Under the pieces are notes generated by a model. That model was given only the letters and a program-made list of their open reading frames with translations. It searched no databases and had not been told where the DNA came from. From Pachypanchax playfairii (Eukaryota; Chordata; Actinopteri; Cyprinodontiformes; Aplocheilidae), in contig SSNP01000024.1 in the NCBI GenBank assembly GCA_006937955.1, forward strand, positions 4,804,077 to 4,868,076: a stretch of DNA of 64,000 nt, in the 5' to 3' direction. Position 1 is the first letter of the stretch. Each line of letters begins with the position of its first letter. Of the stretch, positions 32,722-44,957 are shown piece by piece. The position numbers were made by a program, and so were the translations under genes.

Positions 32722-35700
32722 ATGAATATAAAATTCATATCACACAAACACATCAATTATTAAAATCAAATTGTATTTCAACAGAAGAGGGCTGAAAATT
32801 TGTACAATTTTATTTGGATAGATCAAAGCAATTTCATTCTGAATCACTTGTGAACTGGTATGTTTTAGAAATGGTGGTTGTTGAAATTTTATCTCAAACT
32901 GGTCAAATAGTGTTGTTTGTATGCAAAAGAGTTCAAACTTTTCTCCATCTATAATCACTGCATAATTAAGAGCAAGTGAATTTAGTTTGTGACTATGCAG
33001 ACAAATGAATGAGCAAAATGGACATAGTTGTTCCCAAGTGACCTGCCAGTAATTTGATACATGCTCCAATGAACAAGCAAGTCCATTTCCTGCTGGAGAG
33101 ATGACTTGCTCACTGGTGCGTAAGGAGTTGAAACCAAATCATCTGAACAAATTCAAACTTTAGACAGAAGATGCTCACAGAAGATGGACACTGATTTCAA
33201 ATAGGAACATCACAAACAAACGTTTAAGCCAAGTGTAAAAGTGTCACGAGGATTGGAATGTGCAGCAGAAATATGGTCCAATATACTTTTCCAAATCTAG
33301 AAATGTCTTGACCATTTTTTTTCAGATTTCTGGACATTTTCCATTCACAGAAGAAAAAAAGTCAATAGCTGCAAAAAATCTATTTGCATTTTTGGATGTC
33401 ACCAAATTGGTTTTCTCCACAAAAAAAAAATAGTGACAGGTTGCGATGATTAAAAGTTTTTTTTTGTTTGTTTTTCATTTTGTCTTCTCTAATTTTTCTC
33501 CATGTATTGCAGCAGCCTATAAAAGAACCTGTGATTGTGTGTCAAACACATTTTCCCATCTCCGGCTCTCAAAAGCATTGTTTTCAGCAGAACATCAGTT
33601 GCTGTTGCTTACTGTCAAGCTTCCCCTTTATGCTCTTGCTGGCTTGATGGCACTTTGGCAGAAAACTGAAAATTCACACCACCCACTTTCCTCGTGCTCT
33701 CACCCTCCCTGTCATTAGCAGCCATGCTAGTTAGGCCTACCCTCACAGCTAACATTACAACACCTCAGCATGTTCCTGGGAGGCTCAACTGAATGTTTTG
33801 CACTTTGAACATTATAGACCGCTGAGGTCTTATCCCAAAGTAGCAGACGCAGGAGGGGATTTAAACTTGATAGTAATGAGAAAAGTGGCTTGATTTGAAA
33901 TTTATTGCCCTGTAGAGGAAACGTGATGGGCACTTCTGCTCTTTAAACCTTAAAGCTTTATGATAGTGTTTTGAAATTCAGCCATGCCAGACTTTTTTTG
34001 TGTGTGTTTGCTTTCCCTCTCAGTACAGAGTCTTGCTCCCTTCTGTTGCCCTACTGTCATAAAATGATTCCATTTGGGTGTTCGACCTTCGGGTGACCCT
34101 AGCAGTGGGTCTGGTGGTATGTGTGAGTGTGGTGGTAATGAGGGGGACGACATGCAGCCACTGGAATGCCTGTCTGTGTGGCAATGTTTGGAGTGTGGAG
34201 TCTGAAGCTTTTATACGAGGAACATAGAATTTAGCCGCGCCACATAGCTACACTTAGAAGAACACATGCCGAGTTGCACACGTGGGTATACACAATGACA
34301 CGTGCAAATTATGTCCTGAGTCAGGCTGTATTTCAGACAGGAGAGAAAACAGGTGGGCACTGTGCTACAACACACTTCATCTGAAAGGTGCTCTTATTTT
34401 GAAGTGCCCTCTCAATGCGCTTACACTGATAATCAACAATTATTTTGAAGAGGCCTTTAAAGCATTTTTTGGAGCAACTCTGCATATAAACCTGCTGTTG
34501 TAATACTTTTTTATTTATGATTTGACGCGACAGTTATTTCGTCAAAATTATTTCACTTATTTGGAGTTCTAATTTAATGCGTAAACATGATTACTGACAA
34601 CTAAGATGTTCATATCTTGACTACTTTTTGGAGAATTTCATTAAGACTAATGTTAAAACACTGATATTCTGCATTAATGCAGGCAGGTGATAACAAATCT
34701 AACATACAGTGGGTCAAATAAAGTAAAAGATTCATGCAGGACTTTCCTCCATGGTGTATTGGTCTGTTTGTAGTACAAAACAGTGACCTCCTGTGGTTGT
34801 CTAATTTAGATGCATGTAATTATTTCTTTGAGGGCCTGTGTATGTGAGAGCCAATTGAACCTAGTGAGTTTAGAGCATTCTCACTGGATTTAATTTATTT
34901 TTCTCACCCAAACCTTGATGTTAACCCACTTTAATTATGATGCATGTTTTTGTACTGATTTGCAGACCCACAGTTCATCAATCCCAAAAAGGTAGTTAAT
35001 GTTGATGTTTATTGTTACTATTTATTATTCCGTAGCTCAAGTTCTATATGTATTTAGTGTATTTCCACCTCATCAGTACAAAAAAAACACCAGGAAAACA
35101 ATTAATTTAATACAAAAAAACATTTATAATACACTCACACACTTTTGTTTTAGTGATTCCAGAAGGAGAAAGAATGCAAAATAACCCATTGTGCTTTTTC
35201 ATATGTAGCCAATTTGATTATATTTTTAATCAATCAGTGAACGGATACATTTAAACAAAACATACTTCAATTGAGCGTAAACTGTAAGAACATTACGATA
35301 GTTAAAGAGCTGTTCAAAACTGAGGGTTTCAAACATTACTCACATTGCTGCCTTTGAAGTAGCCATTCATCATATTTGGAATGAGAAATGTGTTAAATCT
35401 ATCTCATTACTTTTACATATTACTGCACACTGATCATTTGGATTGTGCTGTTAACAGTTTAAAGCATAGAACTAGTATGAAAGTTGATGCTACGTCTACA
35501 ATGCTACACCTCTATGTTACAGACAGGAAGGCTGCTCATTTTAGTATCAACATGTTTCATGTTTGATGTTTTGTTCCACTTTAAATTTGCCAAATAACTC
35601 ATAGGTCACAATGTTGCACAGTGTTGATACAAAGATCAAGCAGAATAAGATTTCCTCAACACATCAGCTAGAATATCTTGGAGAGATTTGTTGGAACAGT

Positions 35701-35740
35701 TTTCATAGCGTGCAGTATTTAACTCATATGTTTTATATTT

Positions 35741-35779
35741 GACACAGAAGCAACTTTATTTTTTTGTTGCTTCGGTGTC
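35741..35779. repeat. 14-bp inverted repeat, 11-nt T-rich loop
   Basis: GACACAGAAGCAAC (35741-35754) pairs with GTTGCTTCGGTGTC (35766-35779) at 13 of 14 positions, around a TTTATTTTTTT loop. Its function is unknown. Confidence 0.75.
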
Positions 35780-37029
35780 TCCGCTGTTCCAAACTAACAA
35801 ACACTGCACCAGTTTCAGCATTCAATGCCCACACCTTAATTTAAAATACAGCTGTTTTAAGCCTGGAGCCATTGTCATCTCAAATCTGAATTCTCAATCA
35901 GTCAGCTAAGAGCATCACACACATGCAGGTTTTTTGACACAGCCTCAAAAAATAAGTGTAAAACCAAAGGAGACCAGACTTTGCATACAAAACCTCTGGG
36001 ATTTGATTAAACTTACATTTTAAGGGCTCTACATATATATTACTAACACAACAGCCGCCAAAACCAGAATTACAAATAAAAATCAAATGAATTACAAATT
36101 CAACGGAAGGATATCTTGCTGCACTTGGACGGTTTTGTAATGCACCTTATCTTTGGTTAGTCGCCCCCAAAATGCTATTAAACAAGTGCCAGCTTGACAT
36201 TGCAATCTATAAACTATGAATCTGATATGGGTGTCCACAACTGGAGCAAATTAAACATGACACAAAGTGATAAAATCCAGTGAAACTTTATCTGAGGGTG
36301 GTGACATAAGCTTGAGGTTAGTTGCTAGGTTTTGTAGAGATGTGTATCTTAATGAGGTACAGTTGTTGAACTGCTATGAAGCAGTGTTCATGCTTATCGT
36401 GTGTGCAACACAAATCAGCTGCACGTGTGTGAAAGTGCCTGTTGATTTACGTGTGTTTACGCTAACTCTATTTCAATCCTGTGGTATGGAACGTTTCCAT
36501 CTCAGTTTCATTAGCCTGTCAGACCGACGGCTTCATCTGGCGCACATGTTGAGCGTGACAGCAAATGTGCAGGCTTATTAGGCCGCGACGAGATTACACA
36601 TAACACTTACACGTCTTGCTTACTGGGAAATAGATGTGACACAACCTGCAGGAAAAAGCAGACAATCTAATTTCCGATTGTTAAATACAGGCTTCAGTGT
36701 GTCATTTAAAGCCGACAGCTCTTCTGTTTAAGAAGCAGCTGTAATGTCAGCTTATAAACCTGACATGTCTGGGGACGCTGAAGTTGCTGGATCACTTCTA
36801 GCAAATAGTTAAATACTGGATTAAACATTTGAAAATATTCTTAACTCATCTTGAGTTGTGTAATCTGGCAGAACATTCTTGCTGGGCTGCAACAGGAGAT
36901 GTGAAACCAAAAAAAAAAAAAGAAAAAAAATGCTAATTTTCAGTTAGAATCACCCTGAACGTTGACACCTTGAATACATTGCAACATTTCAAATGCTGTG
37001 TAATTTTAATGTTGCAATTTGGTCGTAAA

Positions 37030-37790
37030 GTTTCCTAACTGTGTCTGTTACAGCCTCTGGCCTAGTTGGCAGTGGTGAGAACTTTTTTGTTACAGGTCTT
37101 GGATTGGTGGATCCCAAGATCGTAGCTCCCAGAAGGAGAGTGGCCAGTTTAGCTGCCAAACCATCTCTGAGACGTCTTCCTCACCGTAGTTGTCTCTATA
37201 TGCATGTAAAATAATTTTATTAGTTATTAATAGAGCTTGTTCGGGTCGAACACACACCATACTTTCCAGAGACACTTGAATGCATCATGAAGTCATGCTT
37301 GTTCATGCTCAGGTGTAGCGTTTGCTATTGCTAGCTAAAAGCTGCAGCGAGAGGTAGCTTTAGAAGCATGGATTCTACCGAGAACAAGAGAGCACACTCC
37401 AACCCAGACCCCAACCAAGTAAACGGAAACAAGAGTTTCTCCACAGTGACAAAAAGAGTGAAACTTGAGTCGGATCGACAGTTGGTGTCATTTTTGCTTG
37501 AAACGTAAGAAATTATAACTAAATACTTGGGGGAAAGAGTTGTGTCAGGTTCTGTGAGCGACTGTACTGAGTGAGTCATCTTCTCAGGAAGAAAATCTTT
37601 GGTTGGAATGCTGGAACATCTGCTCGTTAAGCTGTTAGTCAAACGCTTATCTAAGTCCATAAAAAGTTGATGTTTTCAGAAGTTTCCACATATGAGTTTA
37701 TCGTTAAGGCTGCTGTTACACGTTTGGCCTGACGGGGCAATCGGGAGTCCAAAAATTGGGAAACTGCTTAGAGCAACTTTAATAGAATTT
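37030..37790. repeat. Possible diverged interspersed repeat
   Basis: This stretch has local composition and phrases (GCTAGCTAAAAGCTGCAGCG, GGCAATCGGGAGTCC, TTAGAGCAACTTTAA) that look like teleost repeat sequence and unlike its AT-rich surroundings. No clean terminal repeats are seen. This is a weak call. Confidence 0.3.
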
Positions 37791-38074
37791 TAAACGACAT
37801 TCTCCATGTGTCTAACTGTGAACTCATCAACAGCTTCTAGCAAAGTCTCACACAAATTTTAAAGATGAACTTTACATTTATTTTATCACCTGACCAAGGC
37901 AGGCCTATGTCCACATGGCCTGTCCCCATACAGAGAATTATTAATGTACACACTCAGACAGTAAATATACATTTCCCCCCTCCCTGGCATGCTGTCATAA
38001 AATATTATTTACTTTACTTTTAACTCTGTTTATCCTTCCATAAAGATGACAACTGGCCTAATCCATCTGTGTTT

Positions 38075-38250
38075 GTCTGTGTCTTTTTCCTCTCAGCTCA
38101 TACATCAGGCAGCCGGGAGTCCATGAAGAAAACTCCCTCATGCATGGAGAAAACATGCAAACGCCATGCAGAAAGGTCCCAGCTTGGTTTCAAACCCAGG
38201 ACCGTCTTACTGCAAGTCAACAGCACTACCAGCTGCACCATCATGCAGCT
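38075..38250 (-). repeat. Fragment of widespread teleost repeat (reverse)
   Basis: CATGGAGAAAACATGCAAAC, GCAGAAAGGTCCCAGCTTGG and CAACAGCACTACCAGCTGCA are the reverse complement of the 5' part of the element at 23592-23932. Confidence 0.8.
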
Positions 38251-39648
38251 GCAATTAAACAAATGAAAACCAAAACAAAAAAAGAGAAATATGTGTTTAA
38301 TAGGAAAGATGGTTTTTCATGTCAGATTAACTTTTCTTTCAAATTAAACATCATCTCACAACATTACCACTGGACCATGCTGAGGCTTGATGATAATTTA
38401 TGGCTCAGATTCATGACATTACCACTTGCTAAAATGACTGAAAATATAGATCTAATTGAAAACTAATAACAAAACAGAATGATGATCTTTTTTCCCTCCT
38501 TCTGTCCCCTCGGAGAAAGCCTGTTCATGTGATGAATTCAATTTCTTCCCCACGCTTTCACCATAGAGGGAAGATCTAAATCCATTAGAGAAACAACTAC
38601 ACACAAATGCTGAGTGTGATGTCTGGCTGGTTGTATGTATTTTTATACAATGTCATGTTGACCTGATGGGTTTAGATGAAAAATTAAGTGATGCAGAGCG
38701 AGATGCTCATTATCCATCCAACAGCTGACAAGAAATAAGATGGATGTGCAAAAGCCAAAATAACTCTTTTACATAGACTTTATGATACATTGTTACAAAT
38801 ATTTAATTATTTAGTGGCATCTAAAATATACTGACATCAAACTAACATTTGTAAAATGTATTGATTAATTTCCTTTGACACAAAAGTAGCATGCCACTGG
38901 CTTTGCTAACATTATATTTAGGTGGACACAGCATCTTTGCTATTTTATGTTTTATTTTTTTTTACTGAGACAACTCATACAGTTTAAAGATAGATTCTCA
39001 TTATCAGTCAAAAAGGAAGACATGAAGCCAGTCATCCATTTTACCATCAATAAAATTGGGGATAGATTGTGGGATGAAGATTCAAGACCTGCACAATAAT
39101 TCACATCAACAATATATTGGCAGGATGTGGAGACACTATTGAATTTAATGCCCTGCATCATTTTTATCCCAGACTTTTGAATGAATAATCGTTTCATGCT
39201 GTGCTCTTGTTTTCTTTTTTCTTGTGATGGACCCATCGCCGGATCCCATGCTGTTAACAACAGATACTGGCTTCTAGCAACTCACTGAAAGAAATCAGAT
39301 CAGTCTGAAGAAAGCTTGCCCTCAGACCTTCTCCTTTTTTTGCAAAGAAATATATTTGTTAATTTAAATGAACAAACAAAACAGCCTCTATGTGGCTTTC
39401 TCAGAGGGTGTAGAACATGATAGAACTCAGTGTACTGATGAGCCTTGGCTGATCAGGCAGACTGAGGCAGCAGGAACAGTATCACATGCAGTGGTGTAGT
39501 AATACTGATGTTTGGTTGACACAAATAACACAAGTCAAGTCAAGCTTATCCATAGAGCACTTTAACATACAGTATGACAGCTGACCAAAGTGATGTACAG
39601 CAAAACAAGAAATAAAGCAAAACAGAAAATATAACAATAAACAAATAC

Positions 39649-40225
39649 TTAAAGAGGCCCTGCCATTAAAAATGGTTTTTCTGAGGTTTCTGTTGAATAT
39701 TTTAGCTCCACAGGTGTTCTTACCTTCATAGTGGGTGTGAAAACATGTCAACAACTTCTCTTTCAGTTTTAATCTCTCAAACTACGCAGGTGGTGATAAA
39801 ACCCGAGTTCTCCCGAGTCTGAACGGCCTGTATCTGTTTCATCACAACTCCCTTGTTCGTTAGTATTCATCAGCTCCTGCAGTTGAAATCACGCCTAGCA
39901 TGCTGCTAAAAGCTGTAGCATAAAACATAGCAAACAGGAAGAGACTACGTCTGATGTTACCATGTGCAGCGGGGCAGGAAACAGTATACGTTGCTCTCAT
40001 AGGCTAGTTTGTTAGCCAATCTGAGTCCAGCAAATTCGAATAATGAATATGAACGAGCTGCTGACGAAGCCTGATGGAACGAGCCGAATTTTGATGCAGA
40101 CAGATTGAAAGGTCTGTTAATCAGTGTTTCCTGATGTTTTTTAGATATAAAATGTTTCATATAACAGGTTAATACTTAAGAAATCACCACAAAGTCCTGA
40201 AATTTGTATGAAATGGCCTCTTTAA
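39649..40225 (+). mobile_element. MITE family copy 3 of 4 (both ends intact)
   Basis: About 577 bp. The left end TTAAAGAGGCCCTGCCAT and right end ATGAAATGGCCTCTTTAA form inverted repeats matching at 15-16 of 18 positions. Flanks allow a TA (or TTA/TAA) target duplication, but the palindromic ends make this ambiguous. There is no transposase, so it is non-autonomous. Confidence 0.92.
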
Positions 40226-41814
40226 ACAAAGACTAAAACTAGGAAGAAAAAATACAATAAACAAACTAAACAGTCTCATACAAAATTGTAGAGGTTTAAA
40301 ACAAGAACGTGGCATTACTCACATAGGTAGAACTCCTAACAGCTGTTTCATATGTCTTAGGTTAGCTATAAAATTGGTGCTGACCTGGCAGCCATGAGCC
40401 TTACTCCAGTCTGAGGGCCTCATCCTCTTTCAACCAACACAGCTCACTTTGAGTGATATCACTGGTGACTAAGGTCCTACTGTAGATTACATATTAATCG
40501 AGTCAATAATAATCTTTAACGTTAAAGAGTTCGTAAAGGAAAAGTTTCATTCCGGAAATAGTTCATCAGTTTTGTATGTTGATGACTAAAGTGAAATTTG
40601 GGCTGTTGCTTGATGTTTTTTCATGCTGCATGTCGTAGTTTTCTGGTGATCAGGGTTTTTGTTGCTTTAAGGTCACTGCATGACTAACCATCACTAGGGG
40701 TCCTACAAGACAGGGAAAATGACTAATTTAGTCCCAAATCTGTTACAATAAAATCAGTATCCATGCAGTGCTATTCATGACCCTGTGGTGTCAGTTTACT
40801 TTCTTTAGGACGCAATTTACAACAGAGTGAGAGTATAAACATGATGGAGGGAGGGAAAAACAATATTGTGGACGCTAAAATGTCAAAAGAATGTGCACAA
40901 TTTTCAAAACTCTTCTCTCACTTTTACAAACTTCCCTCTCAGTTGTTTTCTTCTTACGTTTAATTAACCAATATGCATCCTCTCACTTCTGAGCACTATG
41001 CCCTCTCACTGCAAGGTTTTCCTGTGAGTCATATTACACTGTTGTCTGATTTAGATGAACGTCTCAAACCATCTAATTTATATTTAATTATTTGTAAATT
41101 ATGTTTTCTGTTGTTGTTTCATAAGTCACAGCAGTAACAATCGGATTACACTTTTGTTTATATAACATTGATTTCATAGAACATTTACTGCAGAGGTATG
41201 AAGCCTATTAGGCCATTCTGCTTCATTGAAGTGTTCTGTGGAGTTTGAGAGTCACTATCTTACCTGCAGTGTAGACAGAGGTCAGAGGATTAGAAGTTTA
41301 GAATATCAGATTTACGTATCACTTGAATTGCTGCCATTCCTCAAATAACTCCCATCTAAAAAAAATCTGTGGTTCAGATAAACCTTAATTTTTGTTAAAG
41401 AGCTGAGTTAAAAATATGCAATTTTAGATCTAAAATTGCATTTTTCCCCAATATGATTCAGAATAACATGTTGAACATCTTTAATATTTAACACTTTGAA
41501 GGGTATCAAACTGGTTGAAATGTACTTTTCAAACATTAAAAACTCTGTCTTGCTTTTTAATGGTGCATATTGAAATTTAGTTATTTTAAGGCCAACAAAT
41601 TGTTGTCATTTGAGTTTGCTAGACAAAAAAATGAATGCAATGAATGAAATCATTTCTTAATTTGAGTTGAATTAAAGTAACTGTGTTTAAATAGAAAATC
41701 ATTTATACAAATATCTTTTATAGTTTAAGTTGAACCAACAAAACTGTTTTTCACTATTTCCTTTTAGCAGCACAAGACAAAAATTAGCCGTCATGTATGC
41801 AGGCTGAGTTGTGC

Positions 41815-42700
41815 TCATCAGTGACATTGTTTTCACCTGTGTGCTGCTGAGTCTGTGACCTCTTGCATCTGTCCCCGCCCCTTTATAATGGGAGTTTTTC
41901 TGCTAACAGCTCACCAGCTAGTTACACTTATTTTTAAAGCTTCATAACAAGAGCCTCAGATCCTGTTTGACTTTATGAGTATTTATCTGCTGTTAATGAA
42001 TCCTGGACCCTACCTGACCTCACCTCTTGCCTGCTGTTTCTGTAGCTTAACCTGCTTTTGGAATACTTGAAAATAGGAACTGGACTTTGAATCACTGACA
42101 CTGCCCCTGCTTGTATCCCTGCTACTCTGCCTTATAGTAACTGACCTACTTTTTGTATCACGTTTGGAATTAGGATTTTGCTCTGATTTTTTTCTGTGGA
42201 TACTGTGTTTGTACTTGGACTGATTAATTTATCTTTTGGCTTAGCTTCTGTTAACTGAAATGTACTCATGTTGCTACATTTACTGCTTTTAGACATTAGC
42301 GCTAGGTAATACATCATGTGTGATGCCTCTAACACATCCCTCCACAGCTTGAGCCTGCTGCCATCCTGTTACCTGCATCAAACCACACTCACCTCCACTC
42401 CATAAACACCCACAGCCCAAGACTTGCCTGCTTTAACCTCCTGTGGTGTGTGACGTTATCCTGCATCGCCATCCTCCCATCTTGTCTCACCACATCCGCA
42501 AAAGAGATCTGGAGCAAGTACCGGCCTCACATCTTGGTCTTCTGTCAGTTTTTGTCTTGTGATTTTGTTGTTTTTCATTACATACTTTATAAAATCCATT
42601 TGATCCACAACTTGCTATTTTTCTCTAATTTTCAACAAACATTATTTCACCTGCCACTACTTTGTTGGCTGCATTTTGGGTTCATCTAATACATAAACAT
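41815..42700. repeat. Possible degenerate interspersed repeat
   Basis: Phrases such as CACCTGTGTGCTGCTGAG, TCCTGGACCCTACC, GCCTGCTG and, near the end, CTGCATTTTGGGTTC recall a common teleost retroelement. It is highly eroded and has no open frame. This is a tentative call. Confidence 0.3.
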
Positions 42701-44636
42701 TGTAGCGATTGCTAATTTAAATCAGATTTTTTGAACCAATATGTTTTAAGTTTTAACCTACAGTTGTTTATGGGATGGAAAAAAATGCCCAAAATTCATC
42801 CAATTAGTTATTTTTTTCATTGCACCATATGAAAAGTGGACACGTTAAACAAACACAGCATCTGCAAGGCCGATGTGTCAGCACAACAGTTACAAAACCT
42901 GAAATGCTGGAGACAAGTCCTCGAAAGATGAAAGACCCTGAATAAACTACTCCAAATAAACGATAAAAATAAGACGAAAACTACAAAAATCTGAAAGGAA
43001 ATAGCTTTAATGTGAACATTGAATGCATAATAAATTTATGTGACTTTGCACCTGTATGCAGAGTTATCACCTATAATAAACTGGACACACATGGCACATT
43101 TGGCAGGCATCCACTGCCAACAATGCAGCACCAGATGCTGATGAAATGTGAAGATGAAGGCCGGTTTAGCCACATTTCCCAGGGTTGAACTGTTTATTAC
43201 AGGTGCAGAAACATTATCCATCATTCCACTGATGACCTTGACGCCTGAGTTCTGCTCAATTTTTAAAATATCAAAGATTAAAATGAAATCTTTTTCTTTC
43301 GGCTGTACCCTTCCGCGGCCGCCTCAACAAATCATCCATCTCCATCTATTCATATCCTCTTCAAAAATGAAGAAATCTAAATGACATATTTTGAAATTGT
43401 GTTAGTCATTCAGTCTTTTCATGTATGAATCATTTATTTTCCAGCTTGCAACATTTGGGCCAGTTGTAAGACGGTTAGAACTTTTGACTTTAATTTACAC
43501 AAACTGTGTAGATTGAATCATAGGATTAACAGGAGGTTCAATGAAGGATGACAGGAATAAATCAGCAATTTGTTCTTGCTGCACTTTAGGCTTAATACAC
43601 TTTAAACAAGTGAAAAACTGCACAAGATGAGGAGCAGTAATTACTCAAGACCTCTCAAGAACTAAAAAAAGGACAAATGAGAGAAAGAGAGAAAAGATGG
43701 ATCAGGTGGTCTGGAAAGTGGAGAGGGCAGGAAAAATGAGAGGACAGGAAGAGAGGACACTCATGGTGTAATTGGATGAGCGCTTGCAAGTGGCAGGGTC
43801 TGCTTCTGAAAATGACAGATCTCTTTTCATCCTCCCTCATTGTTAAAAAGGCTTCTCTTATCTATTCATGTGCTCGGTGTGGATCCACAGATACAGCCCA
43901 GAATCTGCGAGTTCAAATGCTGATTCGCGGAGTCAACATGGCTGCATGATGACGTACGATCAAATCATTTCATTTTGAGATCCAGTAATAATTTGCCTCC
44001 CTGTGCGCTCATGGTTGGACTTTCTTTTCTTGTTCCTCTGATTATTCTTCATCATGTGGGTTGTTTTTATCTCATTTCAGTGCTTTTTTTATTCTAATGT
44101 ATCATAAAATGATTCACCTCAGCCATTCTTCAAAGCATACATCCATCTGTGAGGTTGTGTTTTGGAAATAAAACAGACTTCGATGCAACAAGTTTATTTT
44201 TAAAATCTCTCATTACCTTTATTACTTTTTTTTTCTGATGATGTTTACATACTCATGTCTCATGAGTTAACTAATAAAAGCTTTTTATATTTTGTTGTTC
44301 ACCATCTGGATTTCCCTTGCTGCACTCGTCTGATCCAAAGTGAAGCTCATGTCTGCTCCTCTGCAGCTGTGCTGGCATGGTGTCTTTATGGTTGGGAGCC
44401 CAGCCAGCTAACCATAAATCTAATCCAGGTACTGTTTATAATGTTGTGATAGGTGGCTTTTCCCTGCTCATTACCAGAGAGGCCCTCTTGAGTTGGAATT
44501 TCATTTTAAGGAGGTTAATTTTGGGGGGTGAGCAGTGAAGATTTAGTGTTTCACTTTCTTAAACAAGCAGAAATTCCTTTAAAATATTCTGGTTTTCTAA
44601 CTCTTAGTTATTCCTTCATTCGTCCCTTCTTTTTGT

Positions 44637-44719
44637 CATTCATTCATTCATTCATTCATTCATTCATTCATTCATTCATTCATTCATTCATTCATTCATT
44701 CATTCATTCATTCATTCAT
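44637..44719. repeat. (CATT)n microsatellite, about 21 units
   Basis: Eighty-three bases of perfect CATT repeat. The translated Ser-Phe-Ile-His frame across it is an artefact. Confidence 0.98.
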
Positions 44720-44836
44720 CCCCTTCTTCAATTCTTCCTTCCAGTTCCTCTTTCAAATAATTTGTTCCTTCCATCCATTTCTTTCTTCCCTTTCCATCCA
44801 ACCATCCATCCATCCCTGCACTTTGTCATTTATTCT

Positions 44837-44957
44837 TTCCTTCCTTCCTTCCTTCCTTCCTTCCTTCCTTCCTTCCTTCCTTCCTTCCTTCCTTCCTTCC
44901 TTCCTTCCTTCCTTCCTTCCTTCCTTCCTTCCTTCCTTCCTTCCTTCCTTCCTTCCT
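44837..44957. repeat. (CCTT)n microsatellite, about 30 units
   Basis: About 120 bases of perfect CCTT repeat, 118 bases after the CATT array. It ends directly in CTAACCCTAACCC. Confidence 0.98.
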
